DNA from: Woeseiaceae bacterium
GTDB taxonomy: Bacteria > Pseudomonadota > Gammaproteobacteria > Steroidobacterales > Woeseiaceae
Assembly: GCA_021773115.1 (NCBI GenBank)
Contig: JAJFKS010000027.1
Coordinates: 1-64,000, forward strand
DNA length: 64,000 bases
Reading direction: 5' to 3'
Each line of letters begins with the position of its first letter. Position 1 is the first letter of the stretch. This document shows, piece by piece, positions 8,742 to 16,598 of this stretch. Below the pieces are notes generated by a model. It saw only the letters and a list, made by a program, of their open reading frames with translations. It was not told the DNA's origin and made no database searches. The translations under genes and the position numbers were made by a program.

Positions 8742-9404
8742 GTGAGTTCGAACGGCCCAAAAAGACCGCAACAGGCGCGCAGCAAAGCAACCCTGGAACG
8801 GCTGCTGTCAGCAACCGAAGCGATGCTGAAGAATAAGACGTTTAGCGAAATTACAGTTGCCGACATTGTCGACGCCGCTGCTACCAGCACTGGCGCCTTT
8901 TACAAACGCTTCAGTAGTAAAGCAGAGTTGCTGCCATACCTTATTGAGAAGCGGCAAGAGCGCCACTTGGCGGAAATTGAAGCTTTTGTTGCGGATCCAC
9001 ATTGGCATGACGTGGGGCTCACCGATCGCGTTAATACATTCACAAAAATCCTCTCCGAGTCTTACATTCAAAACCGCGGGCCAATACGTGCTCTGGTTTC
9101 CCGGCAGTTTTCCGATCGTTCGGAGCTTCCGCCCGAAGAGATTAGAAAAGCACGTGCGATCGTCGACCTGATTGCTGGATGGCTGATCGAGTGCAGCGAC
9201 GAAATCCAACACCCGTCTCCCATTGACGCGGTAAAGGTCGGGATGTTCATGGCGGTGACTGCGCTTCAGAGTGGCCTGCTTTTTCAGCCAGTGAGCAAAC
9301 GCTTTAGCAACAAATTGCTGGTCACTGAAGTCACCACCGCGTTGCTTGCCTACCTGGGTGTAGGCGATGACCGCGGTAAACGAACGCCCAGGAGGCCGCA
9401 ATAG
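8742..9404 (+). CDS. TetR-family transcriptional regulator
   Basis: A 220-residue protein with an N-terminal TetR DNA-binding domain. Residues 10-57 include ATLERLLSATEAML and the helix-turn-helix core ITVADIVDAAATSTGAFYKRF, followed by a divergent all-helical ligand domain. The start is GTG at 8742. An AAGGA lies 15 bases upstream at 8726-8730, which is more distant than usual. Inverted repeats sit immediately upstream (8665-8729) and similar sequence lies at 6961, so it may repress itself and the membrane-protein pair upstream. The ligand is unknown. Confidence 0.85.
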   Translation: MSSNGPKRPQQARSKATLERLLSATEAMLKNKTFSEITVADIVDAAATSTGAFYKRFSSKAELLPYLIEKRQERHLAEIEAFVADPHWHDVGLTDRVNTFTKILSESYIQNRGPIRALVSRQFSDRSELPPEEIRKARAIVDLIAGWLIECSDEIQHPSPIDAVKVGMFMAVTALQSGLLFQPVSKRFSNKLLVTEVTTALLAYLGVGDDRGKRTPRRPQ

Positions 9405-9452
9405 ATTGCTGTGGCTACAGGACGTTCATGATTAATTTTATGGAGCAAAATA

Positions 9453-9911
9453 ATGAAGACCGGAACACTTTTTCAACTCACTGTGCTGCTGACAATCTTC
9501 TCTACCGCCAGCGCCAACAAAATGTCTCCCGAAAAGAGCGATGAACTACGCATCGGCGATAGCCGGATCAATCTGGCATTCATAACTCCCTATACGGCTC
9601 GTTTTGAACTTACTCGAATTGATGCCGATGGGCGCAGACAAGCAAACGGAGAATGGACCGACCACGTCGACTTCCGGGAGCAGGGAGGAGTTCGCTTGCT
9701 GCGGCGTGAAGTCGCACGATCAAGTTCAGGCGGTATCGAAGATCTGCGGCAAGTGCATCTTGTCGATGCAACTTCGCTTGCGCCCAAGGTGACTGATCAG
9801 CGCGGGGAGTCGGGATCCATTTCTCACCTTGACTTTTCCGGACCGAAAGTTGTCGCGACAATTTTACAAAGTAGCGAATCCGTAACACTTCAAGTTCCGT
9901 TGGAATTTTAA
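9453..9911 (+). CDS. Exported protein of unknown function, possibly truncated
   Basis: A 152-residue protein with a signal peptide (hydrophobic stretch then ASA-N near residues 20-22) and a good ribosome-binding site (TGGAG, 8 bases upstream). The mature part is beta-rich with no recognised motif. It looks like the start of a DUF3108-like periplasmic or outer-membrane protein, but I cannot name it. The shifted frame after the stop stays open for about 30 residues with protein-like composition (SPYLFKTLQRFADGSTWE), so a frameshift near 9909 may have shortened it. It follows the TetR gene by 48 bases. Confidence 0.5.
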   Translation: MKTGTLFQLTVLLTIFSTASANKMSPEKSDELRIGDSRINLAFITPYTARFELTRIDADGRRQANGEWTDHVDFREQGGVRLLRREVARSSSGGIEDLRQVHLVDATSLAPKVTDQRGESGSISHLDFSGPKVVATILQSSESVTLQVPLEF

Positions 9912-10215
9912 GAAACAGTCGCCCTATCTTTTCAAAACCTTGCAACGATTTGCCGATGGCTCGACTTGGGAGTCTGTTCTGGTCGGGTCAGGCAAGCCCT
10001 GATACCGACTAGGGAAGCTGGCACCATGCATGTTTTTGATCACGCATTTTTCATCCTCATTTTCACCTGCGGTCGCTGGAGTCAGAATGGGAGTTGGCAT
10101 TCGTAAGAAGGTCGACGAGGATTTTTTTGTTCAGGAAGATGGAATCATTATTTCCGGAGGATCAGAATCCATCGGGCAGCGCCTGGCGCGATTCTCGATT
10201 GCGCCAAGGGGTACT
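9912..10215. other. Intergenic region, nothing clear
   Basis: About 300 bases between the exported protein and the end of the opposite-strand membrane gene. Small open frames exist, but none has motifs or a credible start. It may contain the remains of the 3' part of the preceding gene. Confidence 0.35.
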
Positions 10216-10587
10216 TTATCCGACATTGGTGATCTCGCCAGCGACACCCGACTTGAAGTGCGCGAGAAGCGCGACGATGCCTCCCGCAACAAGAACGGAC
10301 AGGAACAGGATTGCCTGCTTGGCAAATAACAATGGAATAATTCCTCCCAGAAGCATTAGCACTCCGCCAACGAGGAACTTGTGCTTCCATGACATGATCC
10401 CGCCCGTCACTCCGAGCACCAGGCTGAGGATCATCAGCAGGCCTGCCGTGCCCATGTTCTGGAGTTGCTCTCCACCGAGCGCACGTTGCATCTCGTTGAG
10501 CTGGCCGAAGTCTCCAAGCCACTTCATGCCGAGTGCGCCGGCAATCAAACCTCCAAGTACACCAAGAATCATTGCCGCTATTCTCAT
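10216..10587 (-). CDS. Small four-helix membrane protein (DUF4064-like)
   Basis: 123 residues on the minus strand with about four transmembrane segments. The first begins at the N terminus (MRIAAMILGVLGGLIAGALG). A short hydrophilic loop (QLNEMQRALGGEQLQN) follows, then three closely spaced glycine-rich helices. The pattern resembles DUF4064-type small membrane proteins. Both overlapping frames on the other strand have poorer composition, which supports this strand. The function is unknown and it is not obviously linked to its neighbours. Confidence 0.6.
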   Translation of the reverse strand: MRIAAMILGVLGGLIAGALGMKWLGDFGQLNEMQRALGGEQLQNMGTAGLLMILSLVLGVTGGIMSWKHKFLVGGVLMLLGGIIPLLFAKQAILFLSVLVAGGIVALLAHFKSGVAGEITNVG

Positions 10588-10989
10588 CAGCGTGGCTCGA
10601 CGAAAGGAAACGGCGTCAGTCAGGTCGCCGCGGAAATGCTCGATACGACAGTAGCCGAGAAATTGGTGCGTAATAACATCCGTTGGATGTTAGCCGTTGC
10701 ACTGCGGCTGTTAGGCGATCGTGCATTGGCAGAAGATGCTGTCCAGGAGGGGTTTCTGGCAGCCTTTCCGTGCAAGCTGACGATCGCGATGTTTGTAACC
10801 TTTTCCAGATAGCGGCAACTAAGGTCTCAGAGATGGTGCATTGGCGCGCTTCGACTGTGGCCTGTGCGGCCGCCGCCGAAGTCGAATCAGACACAAAATC
10901 ATGGACTGGCGATCCAGAAACGAGTAGAGAGTTGAGTGCGCCTTTGGAATGATCACCATTGAGTATTTTACTTACAAAGGAAACAAACG
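10588..10989. other. Region upstream of bufferin operon
   Basis: About 400 bases holding the sigma-factor fragment (10636-10812) and then 180 bases with no recognised gene. The bufferin promoter should lie in the last part. A short open frame to 10952 has no identifiable family. Confidence 0.4.
10636..10812 (+). pseudogene. N-terminal fragment of an ECF sigma factor
   Basis: 58 codons starting at ATG 10636. Residues 12-42 (IRWMLAVALRLLGDRALAED then AVQEGFLAAF) match region 2 of extracytoplasmic-function sigma factors, including the D-A-E-D-A-V-Q core-binding and -10 helix pattern. Family similarity stops abruptly after AAF, and region 4 is not found in any frame downstream. The gene is therefore broken. 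Bufferin operons are often preceded by, and controlled through, an ECF sigma factor, which fits its position 180 bases before the bufferin precursor. Confidence 0.6.
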
Positions 10990-11274
10990 ATGAAAAATAT
11001 CAATCGAACTATTGCTATCACGAGCGTTGTCACGACGGCGATGATCTTGTTGTCGTCCGGAGCGATGGCCGCTAACAAAAATGCCAAGCCAGAGAAGTGT
11101 TATGGCGTTGCGAAAGCTGGCCAGAACGACTGCGCGGCCGGGCCTGGTACAACCTGTGCCGGAACCAGCACAACCGATGCGCAGGGCAATGCGTGGACCT
11201 ATGTTTTAGCAGGCAGCTGTGAAAAACTGGTCGGTGGCAGCCTGAAACCAAAGCAGACGCCGGAAAAGAAATAG
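10990..11274 (+). CDS. bufA1: Bufferin-type RiPP precursor (DUF2282, BufA1)
   Basis: 94 residues: a cleavable signal peptide of about 27 residues (ends SGAMAA) and a mature domain with four cysteines in the DUF2282 arrangement [13 protein letters not shown] ... TTCAG ... GSCEKLVGG. Bufferins are exported, copper-binding peptides. An MNIO enzyme converts core cysteines to thiooxazoles, and the product buffers excess copper in the periplasm. It is directly followed by the MNIO, DUF2063 and DoxX genes, the standard set. A good ribosome-binding site (AAAGGAAAC) precedes the ATG. The metal role is known from the family, not shown here. Confidence 0.88.
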   Translation: MKNINRTIAITSVVTTAMILLSSGAMAANKNAKPEKCYGVAKAGQNDCAAGPGTTCAGTSTTDAQGNAWTYVLAGSCEKLVGGSLKPKQTPEKK

Positions 11275-11300
11275 GAAATCAGCTGGCAAGTTGACTTCAA

Positions 11301-11338
11301 GGGGCTGACGTAAACCGTATCGTCAGCCCCTCTTCTTC
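11301..11338 (+). terminator. Strong stem-loop between precursor and MNIO genes
   Basis: GGGGCTGACG (11301-11310) and CGTCAGCCCC (11321-11330) form a perfect 10-bp GC-rich stem with a 10-nt loop, followed by TCTTCTTC rather than a pure T-run. It lies between the precursor stop and the downstream enzyme start. It probably acts as a partial terminator or mRNA 3' stabiliser that keeps precursor levels above enzyme levels (inference). Confidence 0.65.
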
Positions 11339-11344
11339 AGACGC

Positions 11345-12229
11345 TTGAGTGGCAGGGTACAACAGTTGATTAGGAATTCTATCCCGCCGACAAGTGGCGT
11401 CAGCCTGAAAGCACGTCATTATGAAACGGTGCTCAATCAGCATCCGTCGATTGGCTGGTTTGAGATACATCCGGAAAACTATATGGGCGATGGCGGCCCG
11501 CCGCATCGGTATCTAACGGCAATTCGCGAACGCTACCCATTATCCATGCATGGAGTGGGCATGTCGCTCGGTTCCAGTGACGGCATCGATGCGCAGCATC
11601 TGAAAGCGCTGCGCAGACTGGTCAACCGGTATCAACCGGGGCAGGTATCCGAACATCTGGCCTGGAGCCATTTCAAGCAAAAATTTCACAACGACCTGTT
11701 GCCGTTACCGTATAGCGATGACAGCTTAAGGACCATCGTCGAAAACATCGATCGGGTGCAGGACAGCCTTGCCAGATCGATCCTCGTAGAGAACCCGTCG
11801 TCCTATCTGGAGTTTCGCGACAATCGCTACAGTGAACCGGAGTTTCTCGCAGAGCTGACAAGGCGAACGGGTTGTGGCTTGTTGCTGGACATCAATAACA
11901 TATACGTCTCTGCATGCAACCTGGGATTTGATGCCTGCGATTATCTTGCTCGCATACCCTGGGATCGCGTCGGTGAAATTCACCTGGCGGGTCACTCGAT
12001 TCAACAAATTGACGAAACACAGGTCAGGATTGATGATCATGGATCGCCCGTCACGGATGAAGTCTGGGCGCTTCATGAGCTGGCCTTGAAAAATATTGGC
12101 AGGCGCGTTCCTGTGATGATCGAATGGGATACGGAGATACCCGAGTTTGACGTCCTGCTCGGAGAAGCAGCTAAAGCCGACGCGATTGCGGACGCAATTC
12201 ACACGACAACAAATGCAGTGGCGAGATAA
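11345..12229 (+). CDS. bufB1: MNIO-family RiPP maturation enzyme (DUF692, BufB1)
   Basis: 294 residues of the DUF692 multinuclear non-haem iron oxygenase family (TIM barrel). Family landmarks seen in order: WFEIHPENYMGDGGPP near residue 38, SMHGVGMSLGS near 75, SEHLAWSHF near 103, LVENPSSYL near 145, LLDINNIYVSA near 180, IHLAGHS near 215 and IEWDTEIPEFD near 260. The His, Glu, Asp and Asn residues in these motifs are the iron ligands. It modifies core cysteines of the upstream precursor together with the next protein. TTG at 11345 is the longest plausible start and TTG at 11366 is an alternative; neither has a strong ribosome-binding site, which suits low expression. Confidence 0.88.
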   Translation: MSGRVQQLIRNSIPPTSGVSLKARHYETVLNQHPSIGWFEIHPENYMGDGGPPHRYLTAIRERYPLSMHGVGMSLGSSDGIDAQHLKALRRLVNRYQPGQVSEHLAWSHFKQKFHNDLLPLPYSDDSLRTIVENIDRVQDSLARSILVENPSSYLEFRDNRYSEPEFLAELTRRTGCGLLLDINNIYVSACNLGFDACDYLARIPWDRVGEIHLAGHSIQQIDETQVRIDDHGSPVTDEVWALHELALKNIGRRVPVMIEWDTEIPEFDVLLGEAAKADAIADAIHTTTNAVAR

Positions 12230-12235
12230 TCTGAT

Positions 12236-13018
12236 ATGTCGTCGATGAGTCTTCACGATCTGCAGCAAGCGTTCAGTAACGCGATTTTCGATGTCGATGG
12301 TGACTCGATATTGCCCTGTGTCAAAGGTTCGTCGGACGGTGGCAAGAACAAGCGACTCGATATATACCGGAATAACGTTTTCTACTCTTTGACCAATGCA
12401 CTAGCCGACCTTTATCCCGTCATCAAACGCCTGGTGGGCGAGCAGTTCTTCAACGCCACGGCTACCGAATACCTGCGTCAGCGCCCACCGAATTCGGCAG
12501 CGATGGTCAATTTCGGCAAGGATTTTCCTGAATTCCTGGTGGAGTTTGAACACACTGCGGGACTCCTCTATCTGCCCGACGTAGCCCAGACGGAACTCGC
12601 GCGCCATCAGGCGTATCACGCTGAAGACGTGCCGGCACTGTCTGTTACTGACTTCTCCGCGGTAGATCCAGAGCAACTAAGCCGGTCGCAACTGGTATTG
12701 CACCCATCGCTTACATTGCTCAAGTCCCGTTTTCCGGTATTGCAAATTTGGAATGCGAATCAGGGCGATAACGGGAATGATGAGATTATCGACCTTGACA
12801 GCGGCGGCTCAACAACGGCTGTGCACCGGCCAGAATACGACGTCTATTGTGATGAAATCGACATCGTAACGTACACGCTTCTTGACGCGCTGCGGCAAGA
12901 AGAGCCCCTGGAATCTGCCATACACAGCGCCGAGGAATCGGACTCGGACTTATCCATGTCTGAAGTTTTTGCCTGGTGTATTCAACAGGGATTTTTTACA
13001 GAAATAGTAGGGAGTTAA
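12236..13018 (+). CDS. bufC1: DUF2063 RiPP recognition partner (BufC1)
   Basis: 260 residues. The N-terminal half matches DUF2063: SLHDLQQAFSNAI, RLDIYRNNVFYSL near residue 39, ALADLYPVIKRLVGEQFF near 54, and the YLPDVAQTELARHQAYHA stretch near 101. The C-terminal half is a diverged winged-helix-like peptide-binding domain. In bufferin systems this protein binds the precursor and presents it to the MNIO enzyme. It starts 6 bases after the MNIO stop and ends 4 bases before the DoxX gene, so the set is a tight operon. Confidence 0.85.
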   Translation: MSSMSLHDLQQAFSNAIFDVDGDSILPCVKGSSDGGKNKRLDIYRNNVFYSLTNALADLYPVIKRLVGEQFFNATATEYLRQRPPNSAAMVNFGKDFPEFLVEFEHTAGLLYLPDVAQTELARHQAYHAEDVPALSVTDFSAVDPEQLSRSQLVLHPSLTLLKSRFPVLQIWNANQGDNGNDEIIDLDSGGSTTAVHRPEYDVYCDEIDIVTYTLLDALRQEEPLESAIHSAEESDSDLSMSEVFAWCIQQGFFTEIVGS

Positions 13019-13022
13019 GATT

Positions 13023-13496
13023 ATGAGCAATGTCATTGCGGCAGCGCTGGAGCGAATAAATCAGGTGTTGGACAAGGTTCCCGCATGGCTGGTCTCATTG
13101 TTTGCCAGAATTGCGATCGCCAACACGTTCTGGTCGTCCGCACAGACCAAGATATCCGGGTGGGACTTATTCGGCCAATCCTGGAAGTTCTGGAATCTGT
13201 CCGATAGCACGTTCATGTTGTTTGAGTACGAATACATTGTGCCGCTACTGCCGGTGAACCTGTCGGCCTATCTGGCGACATTCGGTGAGTTCTTCCTGTC
13301 GATCGCAATCGTACTAGGTCTTTTGACTCGAGTGAGCGCGATCGGCCTGTTGATGATGACTTTGGTCATCCAGACGTTTGTTTACCCGGACGCCTGGGGT
13401 GTGCATATTTTTTGGGCCGCATCGCTTCTTTACCTCATCAAGTACGGCGCCGAAGCAATATCCATCGACTATTTTCTACGTAAGAAAGTGGCCTGA
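13023..13496 (+). CDS. DoxX-family membrane protein of the bufferin operon
   Basis: 157 residues with four hydrophobic segments. DoxX features seen: LFARIAIANTFWSSAQTKISGW near residue 25, the GEFFLSIAIVLGLLTR helix near 89, and a C-terminal helix with FYPDAWGVHIFWAA-like spacing. DoxX proteins regularly close bufferin operons. A role in quinone or thiol redox chemistry of the periplasm is suspected but not settled. A ribosome-binding site (GGGAG) is present before ATG 13023. No gene follows on this strand until beyond the opposite-strand permease. Confidence 0.82.
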   Translation: MSNVIAAALERINQVLDKVPAWLVSLFARIAIANTFWSSAQTKISGWDLFGQSWKFWNLSDSTFMLFEYEYIVPLLPVNLSAYLATFGEFFLSIAIVLGLLTRVSAIGLLMMTLVIQTFVYPDAWGVHIFWAASLLYLIKYGAEAISIDYFLRKKVA

Positions 13497-13578
13497 TTTT
13501 GCGTGGTTCATAGCGCGAGTATAGGGAAACAATCCCATGCGAGGCCAAGGCGCTCGTATCATCGTTAAGCGGAGCTCA

Positions 13579-14277
13579 CTACAGGGTTTTCGGTTTTGAC
13601 AAGTACAGATAGAGTGCTACTGCGAACCCGGCACTTTGCAGAATCATAGCCATGACGACGACCTGGTAGCGCACCGCAGTAAGTGGGTCTACCCCTGAAA
13701 GAATTTGCCCGGTCATCATGCCGGGTAGCGAGACAATGCCGACAGCCAGTAGCGCATTGATCTGCGGAATCAGGGCGGCGTTCCAGGCTGCGCTGCGAGC
13801 TTCTTCGTACGTCGATCTCCCGGCTAGCTCCCTTTCGAGTCGTTCGGCGGCGAGCGTAATTGCGGTCATCGCGTTTGAGAAAATCATGCCAGCCAGCGGG
13901 ATTATCAAACGCGGTTGATACCATGGGTCGTGCAATTTGAGGACTGCGAACAAAACAAAAACGAGAACGGCGCTACCCGCTAGCGCAATTGCCGCACTGG
14001 CTTTCAGGAATGCCAATCGCCGCTCGGTGGTGACAGTTCGGATTCCGATCGCCGCTGAAGCAATCACCATTACGATGACAACAGCCAGACCGATCAACGG
14101 GTTCGTTGCTGCAAACAGAAAAACAAGTACGAAACCAACCGCCAGAAGCTGTACAAGCATGCGGAAAGTGGCAACGGCGGTTTCCTGTCCGCGGCCCGAC
14201 CATTTTTGTGCAATCCATGCAACGCCGATCACCGGCGCGAGGCAAATGCTCAAACTGAAGATACTAATTTCAGGCAT
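13579..14277 (-). CDS. fetB: FetB/UPF0014-type ABC transporter permease
   Basis: 232 residues with about six to seven membrane helices. UPF0014 landmarks: FRMLVQLLAVGFVLVFLF near residue 38, the loop with MIFSNAMTAITLAAERLE near 131, and SLPGMMTGQILSGVDPLTAVRYQ near 183. FetB pairs with the ATPase FetA to export iron and help survive oxidative stress. No ABC ATPase gene adjoins it here, so its partner must be elsewhere or it is an orphan. The gene name rests on family similarity. Confidence 0.8.
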   Translation of the reverse strand: MPEISIFSLSICLAPVIGVAWIAQKWSGRGQETAVATFRMLVQLLAVGFVLVFLFAATNPLIGLAVVIVMVIASAAIGIRTVTTERRLAFLKASAAIALAGSAVLVFVLFAVLKLHDPWYQPRLIIPLAGMIFSNAMTAITLAAERLERELAGRSTYEEARSAAWNAALIPQINALLAVGIVSLPGMMTGQILSGVDPLTAVRYQVVVMAMILQSAGFAVALYLYLSKPKTL

Positions 14278-14336
14278 CAGCCATTATAGCTTTGAATTCG
14301 TCGTGCAGCCGAGCAGCCGCGGCCCTGTTGTAATGC

Positions 14337-15284
14337 CTAGTCGTACATTTGGCGATCACTGAGCCGCACAATCAAGATGTCGCTGGCAATTCGGTCGATG
14401 ACTCGTTCAGCGGTGCTGCCGATAATCATTCGCTTTAGGCCCCAGCGGGCGAGCACCCCCATGACCACCAGCCCTGACCCCACGCTCCTGGAAAACGCCG
14501 GAATAATTTCGTGAGTGTGTCCCGGAAGTTGGTGGGCGCGATCAATATCGACTTTACAGTCTGTGGCTAATGCATCCAGAGCGTTTCCATGTTCCGCCTT
14601 GATACGTGCATCAATCTCGTCGATCGGCAACTTGCTTGCGTTGATCGCGCGCCTGGCAGCTGTACCAATCCCGATCATTCGCTCGTAAACATGCAGCAGG
14701 TGTAACTCACCGTTAGCCGCTTCCGCCACAAGCTTGGCCGTTCGGACAATCTCGTGATCCAGCGCCGCTGGCTTGTCGTCAGCACTGCTTGGGTCGACTG
14801 CCGCAACGATAACTGGATTTTCCGGCATTGTTTCGGACCGGACCAACCACAGTGGCTGTGGGCACATGCGCATCAATTGCCAGTCCGAATCAATCAGCAT
14901 GCTCCGTTCTGCGGCAGTGTGGTTTTGACTTGCCTTAATTACGAGCTTTAGATCGAGGTTGTCCGATATTTCGAGAACGCCATCGTCAAGCGGACGCGAG
15001 CGCAGAACAGAGCTTGTCACTTCGATACCTTCGCTGCGCAATTTGTCTGCATAGTCCTCAACGATGGCAGTTTGTGTCTGCAGGATTTCTTTACGAAGCC
15101 GGTCGGCTTCGCTCGAAATCGAGAAACCACCGAACATCGCCCCGCTGTCCGGCTCGAATAGCGCCAGGTGAATCTTGTAATGAAAAGTGCGCGCGATCCA
15201 CATTGTCCGGTCAATCAGGATGTCGGGTATACAGTCCAGTTCGAGGATTGCGAGTGCGGTAGCTTTCTTGGTCATGTTGTTCAT
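14337..15284 (-). CDS. uspE: Tandem universal stress protein (UspE-like)
   Basis: 315 residues with two Usp domains in one chain, about residues 8-150 and 160-305. The second ends with the nucleotide-binding signature GVLARWGLKRMIIGSTAERV (Gly-rich, then G-S) and a final SDILIVR strand. The first domain lacks a clear Gly-rich loop, as in UspE. UspE-type proteins act in the cytoplasm in stress tolerance. The ATG at 15284 has AGGA 4-5 bases upstream; an internal ATG three codons later is possible. The cytochrome c lipoprotein gene lies 12 bases upstream on the same strand, so they are probably one transcript. Confidence 0.82.
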   Translation of the reverse strand: MNNMTKKATALAILELDCIPDILIDRTMWIARTFHYKIHLALFEPDSGAMFGGFSISSEADRLRKEILQTQTAIVEDYADKLRSEGIEVTSSVLRSRPLDDGVLEISDNLDLKLVIKASQNHTAAERSMLIDSDWQLMRMCPQPLWLVRSETMPENPVIVAAVDPSSADDKPAALDHEIVRTAKLVAEAANGELHLLHVYERMIGIGTAARRAINASKLPIDEIDARIKAEHGNALDALATDCKVDIDRAHQLPGHTHEIIPAFSRSVGSGLVVMGVLARWGLKRMIIGSTAERVIDRIASDILIVRLSDRQMYD

Positions 15285-15296
15285 TTTCCTGCAAGT

Positions 15297-15749
15297 TTAG
15301 GGATAAATTCGATAGTCGTATTTCGGCGTCACCACGTTGTAGTGTGGCTGCAAGAAAACGACGAGGTCGGTCAATTCCTGCACGGTCATATACCCGTTGT
15401 AGTTGTACATATTCGATTCGCCATTCTCGGACACAATTTCTGCCGCATATCCGGCTGCTAACTCGTGCGACGGGTTAATAATCGCCGTAACCAGTTCGCC
15501 GTAGGTTTTGACTTTTGATACCGTCCCACCCAGTTCAACGTACGGCGGATCCGCATGTGGAATCTCCGGAAATTCTTCGCCAGCGACGGTGTGACACTGA
15601 TGACATTGCATGTACAGAAACGCCATGCGTCCGTTAGCCGCGTCGCCATCAGGCAAACGAAAGCCGGCCGGTGATGACGCGGTTCGGGTACATCCGGTCG
15701 CGAGCAGAAAGAACGTAATTGACAGTAGTCCGAGCATTTCCCTGAGCAT
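15297..15749 (-). CDS. Cytochrome c lipoprotein
   Basis: 150 residues from ATG 15749, which has GGGAG 8 bases upstream. A lipoprotein signal ends LLATGC at residue 20. One haem c site, CHQCH, lies near residue 49. The C-terminal half (YNGYMTVQELTDLVVFLQPHY) is the usual last helix of class I cytochromes c. The probable methionine ligand is in the NGYMT segment. It is membrane-anchored and periplasmic, with electron-carrier role inferred. It is divergent from a second cytochrome c lipoprotein gene across 205 bases and is followed by uspE. Confidence 0.8.
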   Translation of the reverse strand: MLREMLGLLSITFFLLATGCTRTASSPAGFRLPDGDAANGRMAFLYMQCHQCHTVAGEEFPEIPHADPPYVELGGTVSKVKTYGELVTAIINPSHELAAGYAAEIVSENGESNMYNYNGYMTVQELTDLVVFLQPHYNVVTPKYDYRIYP

Positions 15750-15954
15750 TTTTCGTCTCCCTTGAGCTTTCAGCGCGCAAACATCTACGGTACAGATATA
15801 GCATGCCTGCCTGCTGTATTTGATAAGGGAAAAGCGCAGTAGTTTGTGGCAACTATCATCACTCCTGGTGTGCTCCACTATGGGGTTTCCGCAATATCAT
15901 GGGGCCGGAGATTGCGCGACAATGGTGCCTTGTTGCTGTTCTGAGGTATTTGCG

Positions 15955-16560
15955 ATGAAAAACCCGTTAACTCTGATTCTATTCATCATGACGGTGCAGG
16001 CTTGTGCGGGAGAGGTATCGAGCGGTCCGCTTAACGACTATGAAGAGGTGCATGCGACGACCATTCTTGACGCCCCGAGCATCGACGAAAATGACGTGGC
16101 TCCCGATAAACGCGATCGGGTCAAGCGCGGTGAGTACATGGTCGAACTGCTGGGCTGTGGGACCTGCCATACGAATGGTGCGCTCGAGGGGGATCCTGAC
16201 ACAGACCGTCATATGGCGGGATCAGACATTGGCATCGCATACACGTCGCCACTGGACAATCGTTATCCGGGTGTTGTTTTCCCACCGAATATCACGTCCG
16301 ATATCGAAACAGGCATTGGTGGCTGGAGTGATGAGCAATTGTCGATGGCTATTCGTGAGGGACGAGGCCAACACGGTGACAAACCCGGACTGGTGATGCC
16401 ATGGCCAGGCTATGCAAAACTGTCAGACGACGATACGGCGGCGATCTCCGACTATCTTCGAAGCCTGGATCCGATTCGCCACAAAGTGCCGAAGAATGTT
16501 GCGCTTGGTCAACGAACCAACGCCTCGTTTGTCTATTTCGGCTTCTACCGCAACAAATAA
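15955..16560 (+). CDS. Cytochrome c lipoprotein with CGTCH haem site
   Basis: 201 residues. A short signal with lipobox-like VQAC (Cys17), then a cytochrome c domain with CGTCH near residue 68 and a likely axial Met in GLVMPWPGY near 155, followed by the final helix SDDDTAAISDYLRSL. The long insert between haem site and Met (PGVVFPPNITSD, GIGGWSDEQL) is typical of cytochrome c subunits that serve dehydrogenases. ATG 15955 was chosen because the signal starts there, although the frame is open to 15820. It is divergent from the other cytochrome; the pair probably serves a dehydrogenase or oxidase elsewhere. Confidence 0.8.
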   Translation: MKNPLTLILFIMTVQACAGEVSSGPLNDYEEVHATTILDAPSIDENDVAPDKRDRVKRGEYMVELLGCGTCHTNGALEGDPDTDRHMAGSDIGIAYTSPLDNRYPGVVFPPNITSDIETGIGGWSDEQLSMAIREGRGQHGDKPGLVMPWPGYAKLSDDDTAAISDYLRSLDPIRHKVPKNVALGQRTNASFVYFGFYRNK

Positions 16561-16598
16561 CAGGGCCGTTCTGACCGACTGGTTCTAGCCGTTAGGTT

